Positions 28,460-43,460 of a DNA stretch of 64,000 bases are shown one piece after another (positions within the stretch are counted from its first letter, which is position 1; each line of letters opens with the position of its first letter). A program made the position numbers and the translations under genes. Origin of the DNA: Agelas oroides (lineage: Eukaryota; Porifera; Demospongiae; Agelasida; Agelasidae). The notes below the pieces were generated by a model. That model saw only the letters and a list, made by a program, of their open reading frames with translations. It was not told the origin of the DNA and did not search any database. Location of the stretch: NCBI GenBank assembly GCA_949130485.1, contig OX422193.1:2730371-2794370 (forward strand). Direction: 5' to 3'.

Positions 28460-31400
28460 TACCCTGGCTTCAGACGACTCTACCTCACTCTACCACACTC
28501 TACCGTGGTTCGACCCGACTCTACCTCATTCTACCACACTCTATCCTGACTCTACCTCACTCTGCCACACTCTAACCTGGCTTGACACGATTCTACCTCA
28601 CTCCACCGCACTCTACCCTGGCTCGAGCCGACTCTACCTCACTCTACCACACTCTACACCGACTCTACCTCACTCTACCACTCTCTTCCACGACTCTACC
28701 TCACTCTACCACACTCTACCCTGGCTCGACCAGACTCTACCTCACTCTACCACACTCTACCATGGCTCGACACGACTCTACCTCACTCTACCACACTCTA
28801 CCCTGACTCTACCTCACTCTACCTCACTCTACCTTCAGTCTACCTCACTCTACCGCACTCTACCCTGGCTCGACCCGACTCTACCTCACTCTACCACACT
28901 CTACCCTGCCTCCACCCGACTCTACCTCACTCTACCACACCCTATTCTGGCTCGACCCGAATCTACCTCACTCTACCACACTCTACCCTGGCTCGACCCG
29001 ACTCTACCTCACTCTACCACACTCTACCCCGACTCTACATCACTCTACCACACTCTACCCTTACTCTACCTCAATCTACCTCACTCTTCCCTGGCTCAAC
29101 CAGACTTTCTATCACACTACCACACTCTACCCTGCCTCCACCAGATTCTACCTCACTCTACCACACTCTACCCTGGCTCGACCCGACTCTACCTCACTCT
29201 ACCGCACTCTACCCTAGCTCGACCCTACTCTACCTCACTCTACCACACTCTACCATGGTTCAAACCGACTCTACCTCACTCTACCACACTCTACCCTGGC
29301 TCGACCCAACTCTACCTCACTCTACCACACTCTACCCTAGCTCGACCTGACTCTACCTCACTCTACCACACTCTACCATGGCTCGACCCAACTCTACGTC
29401 ACTCTACCATGCTCTACCCCGACTCTACCTCACTCTACCACACTCTACCCTTACTCTACCTTAATCTACCACACTCTACCCTTGCTCAACCCGACTCTCT
29501 ATCACTCTACCACACTCTGCCCTGACTCGACCCGACTCTACCTCAATCTACCACACTCTACCCTGGCTCAACCCGACTCTCCATCACTCTACCACACTCT
29601 GCCCTGACTCGACCCGACTCTACCTCAATCTACCACACTCTACCCTGGGTCGTCCGGACTCTACCTCACTCTACCACACTCTACCCTAGCTCGACCCGAC
29701 ACTACCTCACTCTACCACACTCTACCATGGTTCGACCCAACTCTCCCTCACTCTACCACACTCTACACTGGCTCGACCCGACTCTACCTCACTCTACCAC
29801 ACTCTGACCTGGCTCGACCCGACTCTACCTCACTTTACCACATTCTACCCTGGCTCGACCCGACTCTACCTCTCTCTACCACACTCTACCCTGGCTCGAC
29901 CCGACTCTCCCTCACACTACCTCACTCTACCACCCTCTACCTTGGGTCGATCCGACTCTACCTCACTCTACCACAATCTACCCAGGCTCGACGCGACTCT
30001 ACCTCACTCTACCACACTCTACCCTGGCTCGACCCGACTCTACCTCACTGTACCACACTCTACACCGACTCTATATCACTCTACCTCACTCTACCTTGAC
30101 TCTACCTCACTCTACCACACTCTACCCAGGCTCGACACGACTCTACCTCACTCTACCACACTCTACCTTGGCTCCACCCGACTCTATCTCACTCTACCAC
30201 ACTCTATTCTGGCTCGACGAGACCCTACAACACTCTACCACACTTTCCCCTAGCTCAACCCGACTCTACCTCACTCTACCATGCTCTACCCCGACTATAC
30301 CTCACTCTACCACACTCTACCCTTACTCTACCTCACTCTACCCTTACTCTACCTCAATCTACCTCACTCTACCCTGGCTCAACCCGACTCTCTATCACTC
30401 TACCACACTATACCCTTGCTCCACCCGACTCTACCTCACTCTACCACACTCTACCACACTCTACACCGACTCTACCTCACTCTACCACTCTCTTCCCCGA
30501 CTCTACCTCACTCTGCCACACTCTACCCTGGCTCGACCAGACACACCCTCACTCTACCACACTCTGCCATGGCTCGACACGACTCTACCTCACTCTACCA
30601 CACTCTACCCCGACTCTACCTCTCTCTACCTCACTCTACCTTGACTCTACCTCACTCTACCACACTCTACCCTGGCTCTACCCGAGTCTACCTCACTCTA
30701 ACACTCTCTACCCTGGCTCAAACCGACTCTACCTCACTCTACCACATTCTACCCTGGCTCGACCCGACTCTACCTCACTCTACCGCACTCTGCCCTGGCT
30801 CGACCCGACTCTACCTCACTTTACCACATTCTACCCTGGCTCAACCCGACTCTACCTCTCTCTACCACACTCTACCCTGGCTCGACCCGACTCTCCCTCA
30901 CACTACCTCACTCTACCACCCTCTACCTTGGGTCGACCCGACTCTACCTCACTCTACCACACTCTACCCAGGCTCGACCCGACTCTACCTCACTCTACCA
31001 CACTCTACCCTAGCTCGACCCGACTCTACCTCAATGTACCACACTCTACCCCGACTCTATATCACTCTACCTTGACTCTACCTTGACTCTACCTCACTCT
31101 ACCACACTCTACCCAGGCTCGACACGACTCTACCTCACTCTACCACACTCTACCTTGGCTCCACCCGACTCTACCTCACTCTACCACACTCTACCCTTAC
31201 TCTACCTCACTCTACCCTTACTCTACCTCAATCTACCTCATTCTACCCTGGCTCAACCCGACTCTCTATCACTCTACCACACTCTACCCTTGCTCCACCC
31301 GACTCTACCTCACTCTACCTCACTCTACCACACTCTACCCCGACTCTATATCACTCTACCTTGACTCTACCTTGACTCTACCTCACTCTACCACACTCTA

Positions 31401-34400
31401 CCCAGGCTCGACACGACTCTACCTCACTCTACCACACTCTACCTTGGCTCCACCCGACTCTACCTCACTCTACCACACTCTATTCTGGCTCGACGAGACC
31501 CTACAACACTCTACCACACTTTCCCCTAGCTCAACCCGACTCTACCTCACTCTACCACGCTCTACCCCGACTCTACCTCACTCTACCACACTCTACCCTT
31601 ACTCTACCTCACTCTACCCTTACTCTACCTCAATCTACCTCACTCTACCCTGGCTCAACCCGACTCTCTATCACTCTACCACACTCTACCCTTGCTCCAC
31701 CCGACTCTACCTCACTCTACCACACTCTACCACACTCTACACCGACTCTACCTCACTCTACCACTCTCTTCCCCGACTCTACCTCACTCTGTCACACTCT
31801 ACCCTGGCTCGACAAGACACACCCTCACTCTACCACACTCTGCCATGGCTCGACACGACTCTACCTCACTCTACCACACTCTACCCCGACTCTACCTCTC
31901 TCTACCTCACTCTACCTTGACTCTACCTCACTCTACCACACTCTACCCTGGCTCTACCCGAGTCTACCTCACTCTGCCACAATCTACCCTGGCTCAACCT
32001 GACTCTACCTCATTCTACAGCCTTCTACCCTGGCTCGACCCAACTCTACCGCACTCTACCCGACTCTACCTCACGCTAACCCACTCTACCCCAACTCTAC
32101 CTCACACTACCACACTCTACCCTGGCTCGAACCGGCTCCACCTCAGTCTACCACACTCTACCCTGGCTCGACCTGACTCTACCTCACTCTACCACACTCT
32201 ATCCTGGCTCAAGCCGACTCTACCTCACTCTACCACATTCTACCCTCGCTCGACCCGACTCTACCTCACTCTACCACACTCTACCGCGACTCTACCTCAC
32301 TCTACCACACTCTACCCTGGCTCATCCCAACTCTAACTCACTCTACCACACTCTACCCTGGCTCGACCCGACTGTACCTCACTCTACCACACTCTACCCC
32401 GTCTCTACCTCACTTTACCACACTCTACCTTGGCTAGACCCGACTCTACCTCACTGTACCACACTCTACCCAGGCTAGACCCGAATCTACCTCACTCTCC
32501 CACACTCCACCCCGACTCTACCTCACTCTACCACTCTCTACCCTGGCTCAAACCGACTCTACCTAACTCTACCACATTCTACCCTGTCTCGACCCGACTC
32601 TACCTCACTCTACCACACTCTGCCCTGGCTCGACCCGACTCTACCTCACCCTACCTCACTCTACCCAATCTGCCCTCGCTCGACCCGGCTCTACCTCACT
32701 CTACCACACTCTACCACGACTCTACCTCACTCTACCACACTCTACCCTGGCTCGACCCGACACTACCTCACTCTACCTCACTCTACCCTGGCTCAAACCG
32801 ACTCTACCACATTCTACCCTGGATCGACCCGACTCTACCTCACCCTACCTCACTCTACCACACTCTACCCTGGGTCGACCCCACTCTACCTGACTCCACC
32901 ACACTCTACCGTGGCTCGAACAGACTCTACCTCACGCTACCATACTCTACCCTGACTCTACCTCACTCTCCCACTCTCTATCCTGGCTCGACACGACTCT
33001 ACCTCACTCTACCACACTCTACCACACTCTACACCGACTCTACCTCACTCTACCACACTCTACCACACTCTACACCGACTCTACCTCACTCTACCACTCT
33101 CTTTCCCGACTCTACCTCACTCTGCCACACTCTACCCTGGCTCGACCAGACACACCCTCACTCTACCACACTCTGCCATGGCTCGACACGACTCTACCTC
33201 ACTCTTCCACACTCTACCCCGACTCTACCTCTCTCTACCTCACTCTACCTTGACTCTACCTCACTCTACCACACTCTACCCTGGCTCTACCCGAGTCTAC
33301 CTCACTCTGCCACAATCTACCCTGGCTCAACCTGACTCTACCTCATTCTACAGCCTTCTACCCTGGCTCGACCCAACTCTACCGCAATCTACCCGACTCT
33401 ACCTCACGCTAACCCACCCTACCCCAACTCTAGCTCACACTATCACACTCTACCCTGGCTCGAACCGGCTCCACCTCAGTCTACCACACTCTACCCTGGC
33501 TCGACCTGACTCTACCTCACTCTACCACACTCTATCCTGACTCAAGCCTACTCTACCTCACCCTACCTCACTCTACCCAATCTGCCCTCGCTCGACCCGG
33601 CTCTACCTCACTCTACCACACTCTACCACGACTCTACCTCACTCTACCACACTCTACCCTGGCTCGACCCGACACTACCTCACTCTACCTCACTCTACCC
33701 TGGCTCAAACCGACTCTACCACACTCTACAACATTCTACCCTGGATCGACCCGACTCTACCTCACTGTACCACACTCTACCCAGGCTAGACCCGAATCTA
33801 CCTCACTCTCCCACACTCCACCCCGACTCTACCTCACTCTACCACTCTCTACCCTGGCTCAAACTGACTCTACCTCACTCTACCACATTCTACCCTGTCT
33901 CGACCCGACTCTACCTCACTCTACCACACTCTTCCCGGGCTCGACCCGACTCTACCTCACCCTACCTCACTCTACACAATTTGCCCTCGCTCGACCCGGC
34001 TCTACCTCACTCTACCACACTCTACCACGACTCTACCTCACTCTACCACACTCTACCCTGGCTCGACCTGACACTACCTCACTCTACCTCACTCTACCCT
34101 GGCTCAAACCGACTCTACCACACTCTAACACATTCTACCCTGGATCGACCCGACTCTACCTCTCTCTACCACACTCTACCATGGATCGACCAGACTCTAC
34201 CTCACCCTACCTCACTCTACCACACTCTACACTGGGTCGACCCCACTCTACCTCACTCTACCACACTCTACCCTGGCTCGACCCGACTCTACGTCACTCT
34301 ACCACACTCTACCCTGTCTCGACCCGATTCTACCTCATTCTACCACATCCTACCCTGGCTCGACCCGACTCTACCTCACTCTACCACACTCTACCCTGGC

Positions 34401-35950
34401 TCAACCAGGCTCTACCTCACTCTACCACACTCTACCCTTCCTCGACCCGACTCTACCTCACTCTACCCCACTCTACCACACTCTACCCTGGCTCGACCCG
34501 ACTCTGCCTCACTCTACCACCGTCTACCGTTGCTCTGCCCGACTCTACCTCACTCTACCACAATCTACCCTGGCTCAACCCGACTCTACCTCACTCTACC
34601 ACCTTCTACCCTGGCTCGACCCGACCCTACCACACTCTACCCGACTCTACCTCACTCTAACACACTCCACCCTGACTCTACCTCACTCTACCACACTCTA
34701 CCCTGGGTCGAACCGATTCTACCTCAGTCTACCACACTCTACCCTGGATCGACCCGACTCTACCTCACTCTATCACACTCTACCCTGGCTCGACCCGACT
34801 CTACCTCACTCTAACACTCTCTACCCTGGCTCAAACCGACTCTACCTCACTCTACCACATTTTACCCTGGCTCGACCCGACTCTACCTCACTCTACCACA
34901 CTCTGCCCTGGCTCGACCCGACTCTACCTCACTTTACCACATTCTACCCTGGCTCGACCCGACTCTACCTCTCTCTACCACACTCTACCCTGGCTCGACC
35001 CGACTCTCCCTCACACTACCTCACTCTACCACCCTCTACCTTGGGTCGACCCGACTCTACCTCACTCTACCACACTCTACCCAGGCTCGACTCGACTCTA
35101 CCTCACTCTACCACACTCTACCCTGGCTCGACCCGACTCCACCTCACTGTACCACACTCTACCCCGACTCTATATCACTCTACCTCACTCTACCTTGACT
35201 CTACCTCACTCTACCACACTCTACCCAGGCTCGACACGACTCTACCTCACTCTACCACACTCTACCTTGGCTACACCCGACTCTACTTCACTCTACCACA
35301 CTCTATTCTGGCTCGACGAGACCCTACAACACTCTACCACACTTTCCCCTAGCTCAACCCGACTCTACCTCACTCTACCACGCTCTACCCCGACTCTACC
35401 TCACTCTACCACACTCTACCCTTACTCTATCTCACTCTACCCTTACTCTACCTCAATCTACCTCACTCTACCCTGGCTCAACCCGACTCTCTATCACTCT
35501 ACCACACTCTACCCTTGCTCCACCCGACTCTACCTCACTCTACCACACTCTACCACACTCTACACCGACTCTACCTCACTCTACCACTCTCTTCCCCGAC
35601 TCTACCTCACTCTGCCACACTCTACCCTGGCTCGACCAGACACACCCTCACTCTACCACACTCTGCCATGGCTCGACACGACTCTACCTCACTCTACCAC
35701 ACTCTACCCCGACTCTACCTCTCTCTACCTCACTCTACCTTGAGTCTACCTCACTCTACCACACTCTACCCTGGCTCTACCCGAGTCTACCTCACTCTGC
35801 CACAATCTACCCTGGCTCAACCTGACTCTACCTCATTCTACAGCCTTCTACCCTGGCTCGACCCAACTCTACCGCACTCTACCCGACTCTACCTCACGCT
35901 AACCCACTCTACCCCAACTCTACCTCACACTACCACACTCTACCCTGGCT
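28460..35950 (+). repeat. Satellite with mixed module order, 1.28-kb and 3.8-kb periodicities
   Basis: Begins with a shortened version of the roughly 7-kb unit (CTTCAGACG at 28468, TGACACGATTC near 28581). It then passes into modules marked by CGACGAGACCC units, which recur at offsets of 1276 bp (about 30096 to 31372) and 3823 bp (about 31372 to 35195). The module starting with CTTGGCTAGACCC near 32430 reappears near 36253, also 3823 bp away. A partial, rearranged duplicate of the 32.4-33.0 kb block lies at about 33.55-34.1 kb. No non-satellite sequence is present. Confidence 0.75.
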
Positions 35951-38900
35951 CGAACCGGCTCCACCTCAGTCTACCACACTCTACCCTGGCTCGACCTGAC
36001 TCTACCTCACTCTACCACACTCTATCCTGGCTCAAGCCGACTCTACCTCACTCTACCACATTCTACCCTCGCTCGACCCGACTCTACCTCACTCTACCAC
36101 ACTCTACCGCGACTCTACCTCACTCTACCACACTCTACCCTGGCTCATCCCAACTCTAACTCACTCTACCACACTCTACCCTGGCTCGACCCGACTGTAC
36201 CTCACTCTACCACACTCTACCCCGTCTCTACCTCACTTTACCACACTCTACCTTGGCTAGACCCGACTCTACCTCACTGTACCACACTCTACCCAGGCTA
36301 GACCCGAATCTACCTCACTCTCCCACACTCCACCCCGACTCTACCTCACTCTACCACTCTCTACCCTGGCTCAAACCGACTCTACCTAACTCTACCACAT
36401 TCTACCCTGTCTCGACCCGACTCTACCTCACTCTACCACACTCTGCCCTGGCTCGACCCGACTCTACCTCACCCTACCTCACTCTACCCAATCTGCCCTC
36501 GCTCGACCCGGCTCTACCTCACTCTACCACACTCTACCACGACTCTACCTCACTCTACCACACTCTACCCTGGCTCGACCCGACACTACCTCACTCTACC
36601 TCACTCTACCCTGGCTCAAACCGACTCTACCACATTCTACCCTGGATCGACCCGACTCTACCTCTCTCTACCACACTCTACCCTGGATCGACCCGACTCT
36701 ACCTCACCCTACCTCACTCTACCACACTCTACCCTGGGTCGACCCAACTCTACCTCACTCTACCACACTCTACCCTGGCTCGACCCGACTCTACGTCACT
36801 CTACCACACTCTACCCTGGCTCGACCCGATTCTACCTCATTCTACCACATCCTACCCTGGCTCGACCCGACTCTACCTCACTCTACCACACTCTACCCTG
36901 GCTCAACCCGGCTCTACCCCACTCTACCACACTCTACCCTTCCTCGACCCGACTCTACCTCACTCTACCCCACTCTACCCTGGCTCGACCTGACACTACC
37001 TCACTCTACCTCACTCTACCCTGGCTCAAACCGACTCTACCACACTCTACCACATTCTACCCTGGATCGACCCGACTCTACCTCTCTCTAACACACTCTA
37101 CCATGGATCAACCCGACTCTACCTCACCCTACCTCACTCTACCACACTCCACCCTGGGTCGACCCCACTCTACCTCACTCTACCACACTCTACCCTGGCT
37201 CGACCCGACTCTACGTCACTCTACCACACTCTACCCTGTCTCGACCCGATTCTACCTCATTCTACCACATCCTACCCTGGCTCGACTCGACTCTACCTCA
37301 CTCTACCACACTCTACCCTGGCTCAACCAGGCTCTACCTCACTCTACCACACTCTACCCTTCCTCGACCCGACTCTACCTCACTCTACCCCACTCTACCA
37401 CACTCTACCCTGGCTCGACCCGACTCTGCCTCACTCTACCACCGTCTACCCTTGCTCTGCCCGACTCTACCTCACTCTACCACAATCTACCCTGGCTCAA
37501 CCCGACTCTACCTCACTCTACCACCTTCTACCCTGGCTCGACCCGACCCTACCACACTCTACCCGACTTTACCTCACTCTAACACACTCCACCCCGACTC
37601 TACCTCACTCTACCACACTCTACCCTGGGTCGAACCGATTCTACCTCAGTCTACCACACTCTACCCTGGATCGACCCGACTCTACCTCACTCTATCACAC
37701 TCTACCCTGGCTCGACCCGACTCTACCTCACTCTAACACTCTCTACCCTGGCTCAAACCGACTCTACCTCACTCTACCACATTCTACCCTGGCTCGACCC
37801 GACTCTACCTCACTCTACCACACTCTGCCCTGGCTAGACCCGACTCTACCTCACTTTACCACATTCTACCCTGGCTCGACCCGACTCTACCTCTCTCTAC
37901 CACACTCTACCCTGGCTCGACCCGACTCTCCCTCACACTACCTCACTCTACCACCCTCTACCTTGGGTCGACCCGACTCTACCTCACTCTACCACACTCT
38001 ACCCAGGCTCGACCCGACTCTACCTCACTCTACCACACTCTACCCTGGCTCGACCCGACTCTACCTCACTGTACCACACTCTACCTCGACTCTATATCAC
38101 TCTACCTCACTCTACCTTGACTCTACCTCACTCTACCACACTCTACCCAGGCTCGACACGACTCTACCTCACTCTACCACACTCTACCTTGGCTCCACCC
38201 GACTCTACCTCACTCTACCACACTCTATTCTGGCTCGACGAGACCCTACAACACTCTACCACACTTTCCCCTAGCTCAACCCGACTCTACCTCACTCTAC
38301 CACGCTCTACCCCGACTCTACCTCACTCTACCACACTCTACCCTTACTCTACCTCACTCTACCCTTACTCTACCTCAATCTACCTCACTCTACCCTGGCT
38401 CAACCCGACTCTCTATCACTCTACCACACACTACCCTTGCTCCACCCGACTCTACCTCACTCTACCACACTCTACCACACTCTACACCGACTCTACCTCA
38501 CTCTACCACTCTCTTCCCCGACTCTACCTCACTCTGTCACACTCTACCCTGGCTCGACAAGACACACCCTCACTCTACCACACTCTGCCATGGCTCGACA
38601 CGACTCTACCTCACTCTACCACACTCTACCCCGACTCTACCTCTCTCTACCTCACTCTACCTTGAGTCTACCTCACTCTACCACACTCTACCCTGGCTCT
38701 ACCCGAGTCTACCTCACTCTGCCACAATCTACCCTGGCTCAACCTGACTCTACCTCATTCTACAGCCTTCTACCCTGGCTCGACCCAACTCTACCGCACT
38801 CTACCCGACTCTACCTCACGCTAACCCACTCTACCCCAACTCTACCTCACACTACCACACTCTACCCTGGCTCAAGCCGACTCTACCTCACTCTACCACA

Positions 38901-41900
38901 CTCTACCCTGGCTCAACCAGGCTCTACCTCACTCTACCACACTCTACCCTTCCTCGACCCGACTCTACCTCACTCTACCCCACTCTACCACACTCTACCC
39001 TGGCTCGACCAGACTCTGCCTCACTCTACCACCGTCTACCCTTGCTCTGCCCGACTCTACCTCACTCTACCACAATCTACCCTGGCTCAACCTGACTCTA
39101 CCTCACTCTACCACCTTCTACCCTGGCTCGACCCGACCCTACCACACTCTACCCGACTCTACCTCACTCTAACACACTCCACCCCGACTCTACCTCACTC
39201 TACCACACTCTACCCTGGGTCGAACCGGCTCCACCTCAATCTACCACACTCTACCCTGGCTCGACCTGACTCTACCTCACTCTACCACACTCTATCCTGG
39301 CTCAAGCCGACTCTACCTCACTCTACCACATTCTACCCTCGCTCGACCCGACTCTACCTCACTCTACCACACTCTACCGCGACTCTACCTCACTCTACCA
39401 CACTCTACCCTGGCTCATCCCAACTCTAACTCACTCTACCACACTCTACCCTGGCTCGACCCGACTGTACCTCACTCTACCTCACTCTACCCCGTCTCTA
39501 CCTCACTTTACCACACTCTACCTTGGCTAGACCCGACTCTACCTCACTGTACCACACTCTACCCAGGCTAGACCCGAATCTACCTCACTCTCCCACACTC
39601 CACCCCGACTCTACCTCACTCTACCACTCTCTACCCTGGCTCAAACCGACTCTACCTAACTCTACCACATTCTACCCTGTCTCGACCCGACTCTACCTCA
39701 CTCTACCACACTCTGCCCTGGCTCGACCCGACTCTACCTCACCCTACCTCACTCTACCCAATCTGCCCTCGCTCGACCCGGCTCTACCTCACTCTACCAC
39801 ACTCTACCACGACTCTACCTCACTCTACCACACTCTACCCTGGCTCGACCCGACACTACCTCACTCTACCTCACTCTACCCTGGCTCAAACCGACTCTAC
39901 CACATTCTACCCTGGATCGACCCGACTCTACCTCTCTCTACCACACTCTACCCTGGATCGACCCGACTCTACCTCACCCTACCTCACTCTACCACACTCT
40001 ACCCTGGGTCGACCCAACTCTACCTCACTCTACCACACTCTACCCTGGCTCGACCCGACTCTACGTCACTCTACCACACTCTACCCTGGCTCGACCCGAT
40101 TCTACCTCATTCTACCACATCCTACCCTGGCTCGACCCGACTCTACCTCACTCTACCACACTCTACCCTGGCTCAACCCGGCTCTACCCCACTCTACCAC
40201 ACTCTACCCTTCCTCGACCCGACTCTACCTCACTCTACCCCACTCTACCCTGGCTCGACCTGACACTACCTCATTCTACCTCACTCTAACCTGGCTCAAA
40301 CCGACTCTACCACACTCTACCACATTCTACCCTGGATCGACCCGACTCTACCTCTCTCTAACACACTCTACCATGGATCAACCCGACTCTACCTCACCCT
40401 ACCTCACTCTACCACACTCCACCCTGGGTCGACCCCACTCTACCTCACTCTACCACACTCTACCCTGGCTCGACCCGACTCTACGTCACTCTACCACACT
40501 CTACCCTGTCTCGACCCGATTCTACCTCATTCTACCACATCCTACCCTGGCTCGACTCGACTCTACCTCACTCTACCACACTCTACCCTGGCTCAACCAG
40601 GCTCTACCTCACTCTACCACACTCTACCCTTCCTCGACCCGACTCTACCTCACTCTACCCCACTCTACCACACTCTACCCTGGCTCGACCCGACTCTGCC
40701 TCACTCTACCACCGTCTACCCTTGCTCTGCCCGACTCTACCTCACTCTACCACAATCTACCCTGGCTCAACCCGACTCTACCTCACTCTACCACCTTCTA
40801 CCCTGGCTCGACCCGACCCTACCACACTCTACCCGACTCTACCTCACTCTAACACACTCCACCCCGACTCTACCTCACTCTACCACACTCTACCCTGGGT
40901 CGAACCGATTCTACCTCAGTCTACCACACCCTACCCTGGATCGACCCGACTCTACCTCACTCTATCACACTCTACCCTGGCTCGACCCGACTCTACCTCA
41001 CTCTAACACTCTCTACCCTGGCTCAAACCGACTCTACCTCACTCTACCACATTCTACCCTGGCTCGACCCGACTCTACCTCACTCTACCACACTCTGCCC
41101 TGGCTCGACCCGACTCTACCTCACTTTACCACATTCTACCCTGGCTCGACCCGACTCTACCTCACTCTACCACACTCTACCCTGGCTCGACCCGACTCTC
41201 CCTCACACTACCTCACTCTACCACCCTCTACCTTGGGTCGACCCGACTCTACCTCACTCTACCACACTCTACCCAGGCTCGACCCGACTCTACCTCACTC
41301 TACCACACTCTACCCTGGCTCGACCCGACTCTACCTCACTGTACCACACTCTACCTCGACTCTATATCACTCTACCTCACTCTACCTTGACTCTACCTCA
41401 CTCTACCACACTCTACCCAGGCTCGACACGACTCTACCTCACTCTACCACACTCTACCTTGGCTCCACCCGACTCTACCTCACTCTACCACACTCTATTC
41501 TGGCTCGACGAGACCCTACAACACTCTACCACACTTTCCCCTAGCTCAACCCGACTCTACCTCACTCTACCACGCTCTACCCCGACTCTACCTCACTCTA
41601 CCACACTCTACCCTTACTCTACCTCACTCTACCCTTACTTTACCTCAATCTACCCCACTCTACCCTGGCTCAACCCGACTCTCTATCACTCTACCACACT
41701 ATACCCTTGCTCCACCCGACTCTACCTCACTCTACCACACTCTACCACACTCTACACCGACTCTACCTCACTCTACCACTCTCTTCCCCGACCATACCTC
41801 ACTCTGCCACACTCTACCCTGGCTCGACCAGACACACCCTCACTCTACCACACTCTGCCATGGCTCGACACGACTCTACCTCACTCTACCACACTCTACC

Positions 41901-42490
41901 CCGACTCTACCTCTCTCTACCTCACTCTACCTTGAGTCTACCTCACTCTACCACACTCTACTCTGGCTCTACCCGAGTCTACCTCACTCTGCCACAATCT
42001 ACCCTGGCTCAACCTGACTCTACCTCATTCTACAGCCTTCTACCCTGGCTCGACCCAACTCTACCGCACTCTACCCGACTCTACCTCACGCTAACCCACT
42101 CTACCCCAACTCTACCTCACACTACCACACTCTACCCTGGCTCAAGCCGACTCTACCTCACTCTACCACACTCTACCCTGGCTCAACCAGTCTCTACCTC
42201 ACTCTACCACACTCTACCCTTCCTCAACCCGACTCTACCTCACTCTACCCCACTCTACCACACTCTACCCTGGCTCGACCCGACTCTGCCTCACTCTACC
42301 ACCGTCTACCCTTGCTCTGCCCGACTCTACCTCACTCTACCACAATCTACCCTGGCTCAACCTGACTCTACCTCACTCTACCACCTTCTACCCTGGCTCG
42401 ACCCGACCCTACCACACTCTACCCGACTCTACCTCACTCTAACACACTCCACCCCGACTCTACCTCACTCTACCACACTCTACCCTGGGT
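35951..42490 (+). repeat. 3270-bp tandem duplication (35951-39220 and 39221-42490)
   Basis: All landmarks checked recur at exactly +3270 (36253/39523, 37103/40373, 37963/41233, 38117/41387, 38437/41707). Similarity begins at the CGAACCGGCTCC variant at 35951 and ends at 42490, where copy 2 continues into CGAACCGATTC. The join at 39211-39230 is chimeric: its left side reads CCTGGGTCGAACCG, as at 37621 and 42481, and its right side reads CCGGCTCCACC, as at 35957. Only scattered single-base differences were noticed, for example GACTTTACC near 37567 against GACTCTACC near 40837. Confidence 0.88.
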
Positions 42491-43460
42491 CGAACCGATT
42501 CTACCTCAGTCTACCACACTCTACCCTGGATCGACCCGACTCTACCTCACTCTATCACACTCTACCCTGGCTCGACCCGACTCTACCTCACTCTAACACT
42601 CTCTACCCTGGCTCAAACCGACTCTACCTCACTCTACCACATTCTACCCTGGCTCGACCCGACTCTACCTCACTCTACCACACTCTGCCCTGGCTCGACC
42701 TGACTCTACCTCACTTTACCACACTCTACCCTGGCTCGACCCGACTCTCCCTCACACTACCTCACTCTACCACCCTCTACCTTGGGTCGACCCGACTCTA
42801 CCTCACTCTACCACACTCTACCCAGGCTCGGCCCGACTCTACCTCACTCTACCACACTCTACCCTGGCTCGACCCGACTCTACCTCACTGTACCACACTC
42901 TACCCCGACTCTATATCACTCTACCTCACTCTACCTTGACTCTACCTCACTCTACCACACTCTACCCAGGCTCGACACGACTCTACCTCACTCTACCACA
43001 CTCTACCTTGGCTCCACCCGACTCTACCTCACTCTACCACACTCTATTCTGGCTCGACGAGACCCTACAACACTCTACCACACTTTCCCCTAGCTCAACC
43101 TGACTCTACCTCACTCTACCACGCTCTACCCCGACTATACCTCACTCTACCACACTCTACCCTTACTCTACCTCACTCTACCCTTACTCTACCTCAATCT
43201 ACCTCACTCTACCCTGACTCAACCCGACTCTCTATCACTCTACCACACTATACCCTTGCTCCACCCGACTCTACCTCACTCTACCACACTCTACCACACT
43301 CTACACCGACTCTACCTCACTCTACCACTCTCTTCCCCGACTCTACCTCACTCTGCCACACTCTACCCTGGCTAGACCAGACACACCCTCACTCTACCAC
43401 ACTCTGCCATGGCTCGACACGACTCTACCTCACTCTACCACACTCTACCCTGGCTCTACC

